This document shows, piece by piece, positions 1 through 6,623 of a DNA stretch of 9,784 nucleotides. A model generated the notes under the pieces. That model did not search any database, was not told the origin of the DNA, and saw only the letters and a program-made list of their open reading frames with translations. The stretch lies in contig JAVCCD010000222.1 of the NCBI GenBank assembly GCA_030765665.1, positions 1-9,784 of the forward strand. Reading direction: 5' to 3'. Both the position numbers and the translations under genes were made by a program. The stretch comes from Candidatus Tenebribacter mawsonii. GTDB taxonomy: Bacteria; Cloacimonadota; Cloacimonadia; Cloacimonadales; TCS61. Numbering within the stretch: position 1 is the stretch's first letter; each line of letters starts with the position of its first letter.

Positions 1-180
1 ATGAGCTTTATCTTCTTTCAATAATTTGTTATCAGTTGAATGAAAAACAATATCTTTTACTGTAATCACATCAGTAGAGACTCCAAACTCATGAAGATAT
101 TTTACTAACTTTGCAGGGCGTTGAACACCTGGTCCTCCTAACGGGGGATAAAAATAAGCAATTAATAATAATTTTTTCAT
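1..180 (-). CDS. Glycosyltransferase (GT4-like), N-terminal fragment
   Basis: The first 60 codons of a gene that leaves the window at position 1. The peptide starts MKKLLLIAYFYPPLGGPGVQ, then RPAKLVKYLHEFG and a VDVIT-like strand (TDVITVKD). A hydrophobic first strand, a YPPxGGxGVQR glycine-rich loop, a helix and a second strand ending in VIT is the N-terminal Rossmann half of family-4-type glycosyltransferases, which move sugars from nucleotide donors onto surface glycans. The start ATG overlaps the stop of the upstream gene as ATGA (177-180). A GGAAG lies just ahead inside that gene (185-189), so translational coupling is likely. Only the N-terminus is visible, so donor, acceptor and the catalytic C-terminal half cannot be judged. 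The family call is fairly safe and the exact role unknown. Confidence 0.75.
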   Translation of the reverse strand, partial: MKKLLLIAYFYPPLGGPGVQRPAKLVKYLHEFGVSTDVITVKDIVFHSTDNKLLKEDKAH

Positions 181-1889
181 TCATCTTCCACTGGTATGGT
201 TTTTTGTTTAAGAACTACTTCAATTTTTGAATCCAATTTAATATTACAGAAATGAATTTCATTCCCTTCGATTTCTGCCTTGGCATGATTAACTTGAATT
301 ATTTCATAATTCCCAAAAACACTAATTGTAAATTTCTCGGTTTGAGCAGGGAAATAGAGATAAAATCTATCTTCACTATCAAAGATTTCGATACTTTCTC
401 TCTTCTTCCACCATTGCGCAATTTGTTTGAAAGTTGCAATTAATACATTTTTTGGTCTGATCTCTTCAATAATATAATTAAGTAGTTCCTTATTGTAAAT
501 AATCTCATCGAAATTTGAAATTGAATAATTAAATGAGATAAATCCATTAGCAAGTTCAACCGATTCTATTAGGTGGTCTACGATTTCTTTTGCGTTTTCA
601 AAAGGGATAACACTAGTGTTGGATAGCTTGAGATGTTCATCATATTGTACTATAGGTAGCTCTAGAGAATGCCATCCAAAGCTACTTCTCAGATCATTGC
701 TGTGTGAACCATATTGATAAAATGGGAACCCTAAACCATTTATAAAACCGTCTTTTTGTTTAAACCCTACCGAAGAGTTATAAATGAATCCATTTTTCTT
801 ATGAAACTCATGTGTGATTCTAGGGTCATAACTAAAATTAATGTGCCGCACACCCATCAATTCATCATCAGTGATTTTAGATATTATTTTTTTTTGCTTA
901 TGAAGAATATCTTTTTTACCAGAATCAATCGAAGCAAATAGAGCAATTTCGTTACCTTTGGTATGATTTTTCATCAATTCTTTATGAACATCATCACTTT
1001 GGATTGAGTAGTCAAAATCTTTAATCGAATTCGATTCTGTCCCAAAGAAAAAAGTGCTGCTTATCTGATGCATGTTTTCTATTTGATCAATAACATCAAA
1101 GTTCCAATATTCTTCAATATTTGTTAAAAGATATTTCATTTTGCTTAAGAAATTTTTAAAGACATGCTTAACTTTGTAAAAAATAAAAATATCACTAAAT
1201 GTACTACTGATCATCCTTCCAAAAGACCATTTTTGGAGTTTATCAACATTAAAAGAAAATGTAGCAGCAAAAACTTCTGCTGATGGCCAATATGCTTTTT
1301 TTACCAGAAAAGTAGAACCGTTCTTGTTTAAAGCATCTTTAATGCACCTTTCTATTAACCAAAGTAACATGTTCACATAAGGTTCCTGATGAAACTCTGT
1401 AAAGGGTATATCATCATCGGATAACCAACCATGATCATCTCTCTTTACGCCCTCAACTTCAATCGATGAATTTAGATTAAATAGAATATTACCAACAATA
1501 TCAAATTTGTATACTCCATAGAACAAATCTTCCTTAAGGTAATACTGAATTGGGATATCTGTTTCATTATCTGAAATGATTGGTACTTTACGTTTTAGTT
1601 TTATTATTTTTGTTTTACTTTTTAACTTCTCAGGCGTTAGTTTTTTTGGATGTAGTAACTCATGTAGAACAGGAATATAAAATAGTATTTTGCCCATCGC
1701 AAGAATGTAAGCTTCTTTAACTGTAGGTTCGATTAATCCATAATAGAATAGTATATCATTTTTTTGTAACTGATCTAGTTTATGAATATATTTAAACTCA
1801 TATCCAAGTGTATTGAAAATAAAATCAAAAGAAAATTTGATCTTGTTTTCAAATCTCTTCAGCTTACTATCTACGTATATTGCTATCAT
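177..1889 (-). CDS. Polysaccharide deacetylase-like protein, probably catalytically inactive
   Basis: A 570-residue protein with no signal peptide. The layout matches the long polysaccharide-deacetylase-like proteins of surface-polysaccharide clusters: an N-terminal region of about 190 residues, then a WPSAEVFAATF strand (from about residue 201) leading to a degenerate motif 1. Further on are GVRH (346-349), a GFIYNSSVGF strand (about 367-376), GFINGLGFPFYQYG (381-394), and a C-terminal beta-rich tail after about residue 500. Residues expected for NodB-type metal-dependent catalysis appear replaced. The usual HDVD is FNVD (N214, with D216 kept). The usual LHGS is LFAS (F318). The late histidine after the GFISFNY strand is serine (S456). 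I infer a pseudoenzyme or a binding or scaffold role, but the alignment is from memory. An in-frame TTG at 1892 is one codon earlier; ATG at 1889 sits four bases after GAGG and is preferred. The gene overlaps the glycosyltransferase start by ATGA, which suggests a glycan operon. Confidence 0.6.
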   Translation of the reverse strand: MIAIYVDSKLKRFENKIKFSFDFIFNTLGYEFKYIHKLDQLQKNDILFYYGLIEPTVKEAYILAMGKILFYIPVLHELLHPKKLTPEKLKSKTKIIKLKRKVPIISDNETDIPIQYYLKEDLFYGVYKFDIVGNILFNLNSSIEVEGVKRDDHGWLSDDDIPFTEFHQEPYVNMLLWLIERCIKDALNKNGSTFLVKKAYWPSAEVFAATFSFNVDKLQKWSFGRMISSTFSDIFIFYKVKHVFKNFLSKMKYLLTNIEEYWNFDVIDQIENMHQISSTFFFGTESNSIKDFDYSIQSDDVHKELMKNHTKGNEIALFASIDSGKKDILHKQKKIISKITDDELMGVRHINFSYDPRITHEFHKKNGFIYNSSVGFKQKDGFINGLGFPFYQYGSHSNDLRSSFGWHSLELPIVQYDEHLKLSNTSVIPFENAKEIVDHLIESVELANGFISFNYSISNFDEIIYNKELLNYIIEEIRPKNVLIATFKQIAQWWKKRESIEIFDSEDRFYLYFPAQTEKFTISVFGNYEIIQVNHAKAEIEGNEIHFCNIKLDSKIEVVLKQKTIPVEDE

Positions 1890-1919
1890 CAAACCTCAAT
1901 TACAGTTTCTTTGGATATC

Positions 1920-1949
1920 CAGATAGGAGATTACACTCATTTCTGTCAA
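1920..1949 (-). promoter_or_regulatory. Candidate sigma70-type promoter of the deacetylase-like/glycosyltransferase operon
   Basis: Read on the minus strand, a perfect TTGACA (1949-1944) is followed after 18 bases by TATCTG (1925-1920), three of six matches to TATAAT. Transcription would begin near 1913, giving a leader of about 24 bases with GAGG four bases before the ATG at 1889. The -35 is strong, the -10 is weak, and the position is sensible. Inferred from sequence only. Confidence 0.35.
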
Positions 1950-1966
1950 CTTGCATATTAAGTAAT

Positions 1967-1983
1967 CTTAATAGAATATTAAG
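1967..1983. repeat. Small hairpin just after the PPC-domain gene
   Basis: A perfect inverted repeat, CTTAATA and TATTAAG with a three-base GAA loop, begins six bases after the stop of the PPC-domain gene as read on the minus strand. The arms are nearly all A and T and no T-tract follows, so it is at best a weak terminator or a 3'-end stabilising hairpin. It could also be chance in AT-rich DNA. Confidence 0.25.
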
Positions 1984-1989
1984 GAGTAA

Positions 1990-2409
1990 CTATAACTTAA
2001 ATAAGTTAAGTCCCATATTTTCATCGAAATATCTTTCCATATTTCCTTCATATTCTTCGATTATAACTTCACATGTTGCACTTACCATTGCTTTGTTAAG
2101 ATGACCGCCAAAAGCCCTATAATCACTATCAGAAAGAGTGATGTGCAAATGTAAATATGGTTTATCTTCTCCCGAAGAAATATTCCCAGCAATTGATAAA
2201 ATTTCAAAAGTACCTTTAATAATTTTAGATTTATACTCTTTTGTTATTGAATCAAATATGCCTATTTCCACTTCGTTTGCAGCACCAATTGCAGAAATTT
2301 TCCCTAAATGAATCAACTTGTTTTTACAGAATTTGGTAAGGATACTAACAATTTCTTCTCCTTTGTCAACTCGAATAAAATGCTTGTTCCCATATTGAAT
2401 GGACTTCAT
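1990..2409 (-). CDS. PPC/DUF296 domain protein
   Basis: A 139-residue single-domain protein of the PPC (PCC, DUF296) family. Diagnostic parts are the GKISAIGAANEVEIGIFD strand pair (about residues 36-53), the EGNISSGEDKP-like turn (here AGNISSGEDKP), the LHLHITLSD strand (86-94) and AFGGHL (about 99-104). The histidines at about 87, 89 and 103 are the conserved set of stand-alone prokaryotic PPC proteins, which form trimers. In plants this domain is fused to AT-hook DNA-binding motifs. No AT-hook is seen here, so DNA binding should not be assumed, and the function of the bacterial forms is poorly known. A longer frame begins at an ATG at 2424, but that codon overlaps the GGAGG that serves the ATG at 2409 with ideal eight-base spacing, so 2409 is chosen. 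It is divergent from ppdK. Confidence 0.85.
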   Translation of the reverse strand: MKSIQYGNKHFIRVDKGEEIVSILTKFCKNKLIHLGKISAIGAANEVEIGIFDSITKEYKSKIIKGTFEILSIAGNISSGEDKPYLHLHITLSDSDYRAFGGHLNKAMVSATCEVIIEEYEGNMERYFDENMGLNLFKL

Positions 2410-2417
2410 AAAATTTT

Positions 2418-2422
2418 CCTCC
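2418..2422 (-). promoter_or_regulatory. Shine-Dalgarno that decides the PPC gene start
   Basis: On the minus strand GGAGG occupies 2422-2418, eight bases before the ATG at 2409. The upstream in-frame ATG (2424-2422) shares its G with this GGAGG and has no good ribosome site of its own, which argues for the shorter protein. Confidence 0.75.
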
Positions 2423-2475
2423 ATTTTCCAAATTGATTACACAAAATAATTGCGATATTCTTTGTCTAATATAAT

Positions 2476-2505
2476 TTGCAGATTAATGATGACGTACCTT
2501 ATAAT
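2476..2505 (+). promoter_or_regulatory. Candidate ppdK promoter in the divergent spacer
   Basis: A perfect TATAAT (2500-2505) lies 18 bases after TTGCAG (2476-2481), a weak -35. Transcription would start near 2512 and leave a leader of about 100 bases. A second perfect TATAAT at 2470-2475 and a TTGACA at 2518-2523 lack well-spaced partners. On the opposite strand TATTAT (2506-2501), 17 bases after TTTATG, could serve the PPC gene, so divergent promoters may overlap here. The 206 bp spacer shows no other feature except the inverted repeat at 2552-2581. Confidence 0.3.
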
Positions 2506-2551
2506 ACTGAATTTTGTTTGACACATAAACCCCTAAAAAAGAATTGTTACA

Positions 2552-2581
2552 TTAGATATATAAAATGAAGTTAATATCTAA
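2552..2581. repeat. Inverted repeat in the ppdK leader
   Basis: The 8 bp arms TTAGATAT (2552-2559) and ATATCTAA (2574-2581) are perfect reverse complements around a 14-base spacer. They lie 34 bases before the ppdK start. This could be an operator for a dimeric regulator or a leader hairpin. AT-rich arms make chance possible. Confidence 0.3.
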
Positions 2582-2615
2582 ATCTTATATTTAAAATAAC
2601 ATAGGGAGAAATAAA

Positions 2616-5324
2616 ATGAGTACAAAACGCGTTTATACTTTTGGAAATGGAAAAGCTGAAGGTAAAACAGAAATGAAGAACCTTCTCGGTGGTAAGGGTG
2701 CAAATCTTGCTGAAATGAACTTGATTGGTGTTCCAGTTCCTGCAGGTTTTACTATAACAACGGAAGTATGTGCAGAGTGGATTAAACTTGGTGCAGAAAA
2801 AACAATAGAACTTCTTAAAGAAGAAATTGAAGCTGGAATAAAGAATACAGAAGGAATTTTAAATGCAAAATTTGGAGACAACAAAAATCCATTGTTGCTT
2901 TCAGTGCGTTCAGGAGCTCGTGTTTCTATGCCTGGTATGATGGATACAGTTCTTAATCTTGGCATGAATGATGATGCAGTTAAGGGTCTTGCGGAAAAAT
3001 CTGGTAACCCTCGTTTCGCTTGGGATTCATATCGCAGATTCGTACAAATGTATGGTGATGTAGTTTTGGATATGAAACCCAAAACTAAAGTGGATATCGA
3101 TCCTTTCGAAGAGATCATCGAAGAGATGAAAGAGAAAAGAGGCGTAGAAAACGATACAGAACTTACTGCGGATGACTTAAAAGAGCTTGTAACTAATTTC
3201 AAGAAAGCTGTAAAAGAAATGACTGGACATGATTTCCCTGATAACCCATGGGATCAGCTTTGGGGAGCTATTGGTGCAGTTTTTGGAAGTTGGAATAATC
3301 CTCGTGCAGATTATTATAGAATGATGAATAAAATTCCAAGTCATTGGGGAACGGCCGTGAACGTACAAGCTATGGTTTATGGAAATATGGGAAGTAATTC
3401 CGCAACAGGTGTTGCATTTACTAGAGATGCTGGAACCGGTGAAGACATATTTAATGGTGAATATCTCATAAATGCTCAAGGTGAAGATGTTGTTGCGGGA
3501 ATCAGAACTCCTCAAGAGATCACTCATGAAGGAAGCAAAAGATGGGCAAAATTAGCTGGGGTTTCAGAAGAAGATCGTGCAAAAAAATATCCTTCTTTTG
3601 AAGAAGCGATGCCAGAACTTTACAAAGAACTAAATGAGATCGAGACAAAACTTGAAAATCATTATAAAGATATGCAGGATATTGAGTTTACTGTACAAGA
3701 CGGGAAAATGTGGTTATTACAAACTCGTAACGGAAAGCGTACAGGGGCAGCAATGGTTAGAATGGCAATTGAAATGCTAGAAAATGGTTTTATAGATGAA
3801 AAAACTGCTTTAATGCGTGTTGAACCAAATAAATTAGATGAGCTTCTACATCCAGTATTTGACGGTTCTGCGATTAAAGAAGCTAAAGTTCTTGCTAAAG
3901 GTCTTCCTGCATCTCCAGGCGCAGCTACAGGTCAGCTCGTATTCTTCGCAGACGAAGCACACAAATATAAAAATTCAATCCTGGCACGCATCGAAACATC
4001 TCCAGAAGATTTGGAAGGTATGAACGTTGCTAACGGCATTCTTACTGCTCGTGGTGGAATGACATCTCACGCAGCTGTTGTGGCTCGTGGCATGGGTAAA
4101 TGCTGTGTTTCAGGAGCAGGATCAGTTAGAATTAACTACAAAGAACGCGTTATGACAATTGACGGTGTTAAATACAACGAAGGTGACTTTGTTTCATTGA
4201 ATGGATCAACTGGTGAAGTTTATGAAGGCAAGATAGCCACAATCGATCCTGAACTTTCAGGAAACTTCGGTAAACTTATGGATCTTTCCAACAAATTCAC
4301 TCGCATGTACGTTAGAACAAATGCTGACACACCAAACGATGCTGTTGTAGCTCGTGAATTTGGTGCACAGGGTATTGGTCTTTGCCGTACAGAGCACATG
4401 TTCTTCGAAGGTGAAAAAATTAAAGCAATGCGTGAAATGATTCTGGCTGAAGATGAAGCTGGACGTCGTGAAGCACTTGCCAAACTTCTTCCATTCCAGC
4501 GTGAAGACTTTGAAGGTATCTTTAAAGCCATGACTGGATTCGGAGTTACTGTTCGTCTTCTAGACCCACCACTTCATGAATTCGTACCTCATAATGATGA
4601 AAATCAGCAAGAGTTAGCTGATGAAATGGGAATCACTTTAGAAGCAGTTAAAGCTAAAGTTGAATCTCTTCACGAATTCAATCCAATGCTTGGTCACCGT
4701 GGTTGCCGTTTAGGAAACACTTACCCAGAAATTACAGAGATGCAGGCTCGTGCAATTATCGAAGCTGCAATCAATGTGAAAGAAAATGGCTTTGATCCAA
4801 AACCTGAAATCATGGTTCCACTTATCGGAACTGTGGAAGAGTTCAGGCTTCAGGCTAAAATCATCAATGATACAGCTAAGAAGGTATTCGCTGAAACAGG
4901 TAAAACTGTTGAATACTTAGTTGGAACAATGATTGAAATCCCACGTGCAGCTTTAACAGCTGACCTTATTGGAAAAGAAGCCCAGTTCTTCAGTTTCGGA
5001 ACAAACGACCTTACCCAGATGACTTTCGGTTATAGCCGTGACGATGCTGGTACATTCCTTCCTATCTACACCGAATTAGGCATCTTAAAAGATGATCCAT
5101 TCCAGGTTCTAGATCAGCAAGGTGTTGGTCAGTTAGTGGAGATGGCTGCAACAAAAGGTCGCCTTTCGAATCCGAATCTTAAAGTTGGGATTTGTGGTGA
5201 GCATGGTGGAGAGCCAAAATCAGTAGCATTCTGCAACAAAGTTGGAATGGATTATGTAAGTTGTTCCCCTTACAGAGTACCTATAGCAAGATTAGCTGCA
5301 GCTCAGGCGGCACTTGAACAATAG
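2616..5324 (+). CDS. ppdK: Pyruvate, phosphate dikinase
   Basis: A 902-residue, full-length cytoplasmic enzyme that interconverts pyruvate, ATP and phosphate with phosphoenolpyruvate, AMP and PPi. Bacterial enzymes are usually about 870-900 residues. All signature parts are present in order. The nucleotide-grasp domain has GGKGANLAEM (25-34), SVRSGARVSMPGMMDT (96-111) and MGSNSATGVAFTRD (258-271). The swivelling domain has GGMTSHAAVVARG (480-492) with phospho-carrier H485 and T483, the position targeted by the PDRP regulator in characterised enzymes. The PEP-binding barrel has GLCRTEHMFF (588-597), MLGHRGCRLG (691-700), GTMIEIPRAA (770-779), FGTNDLTQM (794-802) and GICGEHGG (858-865) with catalytic C860. 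GGGAG seven bases before the ATG supports this start. It is monocistronic, divergent from the PPC gene, and closed by a strong terminator. It is likely part of PPi-dependent glycolysis or gluconeogenesis in an anaerobe. Confidence 0.98.
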   Translation: MSTKRVYTFGNGKAEGKTEMKNLLGGKGANLAEMNLIGVPVPAGFTITTEVCAEWIKLGAEKTIELLKEEIEAGIKNTEGILNAKFGDNKNPLLLSVRSGARVSMPGMMDTVLNLGMNDDAVKGLAEKSGNPRFAWDSYRRFVQMYGDVVLDMKPKTKVDIDPFEEIIEEMKEKRGVENDTELTADDLKELVTNFKKAVKEMTGHDFPDNPWDQLWGAIGAVFGSWNNPRADYYRMMNKIPSHWGTAVNVQAMVYGNMGSNSATGVAFTRDAGTGEDIFNGEYLINAQGEDVVAGIRTPQEITHEGSKRWAKLAGVSEEDRAKKYPSFEEAMPELYKELNEIETKLENHYKDMQDIEFTVQDGKMWLLQTRNGKRTGAAMVRMAIEMLENGFIDEKTALMRVEPNKLDELLHPVFDGSAIKEAKVLAKGLPASPGAATGQLVFFADEAHKYKNSILARIETSPEDLEGMNVANGILTARGGMTSHAAVVARGMGKCCVSGAGSVRINYKERVMTIDGVKYNEGDFVSLNGSTGEVYEGKIATIDPELSGNFGKLMDLSNKFTRMYVRTNADTPNDAVVAREFGAQGIGLCRTEHMFFEGEKIKAMREMILAEDEAGRREALAKLLPFQREDFEGIFKAMTGFGVTVRLLDPPLHEFVPHNDENQQELADEMGITLEAVKAKVESLHEFNPMLGHRGCRLGNTYPEITEMQARAIIEAAINVKENGFDPKPEIMVPLIGTVEEFRLQAKIINDTAKKVFAETGKTVEYLVGTMIEIPRAALTADLIGKEAQFFSFGTNDLTQMTFGYSRDDAGTFLPIYTELGILKDDPFQVLDQQGVGQLVEMAATKGRLSNPNLKVGICGEHGGEPKSVAFCNKVGMDYVSCSPYRVPIARLAAAQAALEQ

Positions 5325-5337
5325 AAATAGTTAAAAC

Positions 5338-5373
5338 AAAAAAGCCTTCCAACTGTGGTTGGAAGGCTTTTTT
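5338..5373. terminator. Strong bidirectional intrinsic terminator
   Basis: Perfect 13 bp arms, AAAGCCTTCCAAC (5341-5353) and GTTGGAAGGCTTT (5358-5370), close a TGTG loop. A-T pairing can extend the stem to 16 bp. T-runs follow on both strands: TTTTTTT on plus, and the complement of the AAAAAA tract on minus. It starts 14 bases after the ppdK stop and lies 12 bases beyond the stop of the converging kinase gene, so it can serve both. Confidence 0.95.
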
Positions 5374-5385
5374 TATTAAAATAAT

Positions 5386-6513
5386 TTAATTTACTTTTCG
5401 TAAATACAATGAAAATATTGAACCTTTGGGTGTGTTATCTGCAATTAAAATTTGCCCACCCCAATTTTTTACAGATCTTTGTACAATATGTAATCCCAAT
5501 CCAGAATGGCCTGTTATACCGTATTTAAAACCTTCATTAAAAATCTTGTGTTTTATAGCATCCGGTATGCCCTTTCCATAATCAATTACTTTTACTTCAC
5601 AAGTTTTTCCTGAAGGTAAAATCTTAATATCAATTCTATCCGTTCCACTATGTACGACTGCATTCCTAATCAAATTATCTATAACCGAATTTAATGAATC
5701 ATCAGCAAAGATTTTACACTTACCTTTCACGGAATATTCAATAGTATCATAGTTTTCTAAGATCTTTCTAAAATGTTTTCCAATATCATAAATGTTTAAG
5801 TTAGTTGATGAGATTAAAAACTCGTGCTCTCGCATTTTTGAAATGAGATCTGAGCTACTTTCAATATATTTTGCAGCGACATTTAAATTTTCATCATTCC
5901 GTTCTCTCTTAAAATTATTTATCGCGCTGTTAATTACAGCCAGATTGTTAGCAAGATCGTGTCTTAGGATTCTGTTAATAAGCCTGATCTGTTCTCTTTG
6001 TCGCCTGTTCTCTTCTTCAGATTTTTTTATTTTTGTGAAATCAATTAAAGATACAAAAATAACAGAATAATCTTTTTGATATTCTTTTGTTACAGACCAC
6101 TGAAGATAAACATCAATTTCTTTGCCATCAACTGTCTTATTAACACACTCACCTTTATAATGTGTTTCTCCATTGGCTATACAAACAAGTTGCTCAATAA
6201 AAGTTCTTTGTGAGTCACTTGTAAATAGTGCTTGCAGATCAGTTAGAAGATCTTCTTTTGAATTTGCATTATACATCTCAATTGTCGCCTTATTTACATC
6301 TAATATTTTTATTAATCTTGAACATTTATCAACTTGTTCTGGGTTATTAGTAAAATACTCTTGAAAATCTGTTATACCTTTTGTACGTAATGACTCAATA
6401 TACTTATAAACAGCAGAAAAATCTTCTTCCAAGATCGAGATTGGAGATTCATCAAAAAGATTTTTGTACCTGTCATCAGTTTTAAAAAATGCATTTTTTT
6501 CTGTTAAATTCAT
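5386..6513 (-). CDS. Soluble PAS-domain sensor histidine kinase
   Basis: A 375-residue cytoplasmic protein with no membrane segment. An N-terminal SPISILEEDFSAV segment (about residues 23-35) leads into a region of the kind often found in these kinases (GITDFQEYF, NPEQV, then IKILDVNKATIEMY). A PAS domain follows, to about residue 160. A short charged coiled coil (about 163-180) joins it to the dimerisation helix RILRHDLANNL, with phospho-acceptor H185. The ATPase domain has an N-box IDNLIRNAVVH (about 278-288), a G1 box DYGKGIP (311-317) and a G2 box GHSGLGLHIV (335-344). It should autophosphorylate on H185 in response to a small-molecule or redox cue at the PAS domain. No response regulator is encoded in the window, so it is an orphan here. 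An in-frame GTG at 6522 is possible, but ATG at 6513 lies six bases after AGGTG and is preferred. Confidence 0.9.
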   Translation of the reverse strand: MNLTEKNAFFKTDDRYKNLFDESPISILEEDFSAVYKYIESLRTKGITDFQEYFTNNPEQVDKCSRLIKILDVNKATIEMYNANSKEDLLTDLQALFTSDSQRTFIEQLVCIANGETHYKGECVNKTVDGKEIDVYLQWSVTKEYQKDYSVIFVSLIDFTKIKKSEEENRRQREQIRLINRILRHDLANNLAVINSAINNFKRERNDENLNVAAKYIESSSDLISKMREHEFLISSTNLNIYDIGKHFRKILENYDTIEYSVKGKCKIFADDSLNSVIDNLIRNAVVHSGTDRIDIKILPSGKTCEVKVIDYGKGIPDAIKHKIFNEGFKYGITGHSGLGLHIVQRSVKNWGGQILIADNTPKGSIFSLYLRKVN

Positions 6514-6564
6514 AAAAAACACCTAAAAAATATTATTAAAAGTTCGTTGCTTATGTTTACAGAT

Positions 6565-6595
6565 TTTAAATTTGGGAATATGAATTACCTGTCAA
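6565..6595 (-). promoter_or_regulatory. Candidate promoter of the histidine kinase gene
   Basis: On the minus strand a perfect TTGACA (6595-6590) is followed after 19 bases by TTTAAA (6570-6565), four of six matches to TATAAT. It lies in the 110 bp gap after the propeller gene, so the kinase may be transcribed on its own. The spacer is longer than ideal, so the call is tentative. Confidence 0.3.
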
Positions 6596-6623
6596 TTAGA
6601 AAATAAATTTTTATTTCATTTAA

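Noticed and set aside
1880..2104. 74-residue plus-strand frame across the gap between the deacetylase-like and PPC genes
   Set aside because: It overlaps the ends of two real genes on the other strand and shows no known domain.
2422..2424. ATG giving a PPC-domain protein five residues longer
   Set aside because: It overlaps the GGAGG that serves the ATG at 2409 with eight-base spacing, and it has no ribosome site of its own.
2518..2523. Perfect TTGACA as a -35 box for ppdK
   Set aside because: No TATAAT-like sequence sits 16-18 bases downstream (the bases there read GAATTG), so it was not called as the main promoter.
2633..3202. 189-residue open frame on the minus strand inside ppdK
   Set aside because: It lies wholly opposite a clearly conserved enzyme, has a low-complexity Ser/Ile-rich peptide, and shows no recognisable domain. 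It is a shadow frame.
3177..3527. 116-residue open frame on the minus strand inside ppdK
   Set aside because: It is antisense to conserved ppdK motifs and has no recognisable family. It is a shadow frame, as is the similar one at 4220-4531.
6601..6616. AAATAAA/TTTATTT inverted repeat after the propeller gene as a terminator
   Set aside because: The stem is entirely A-T and no clean T-tract follows it on the minus strand. It is expected by chance in this composition.
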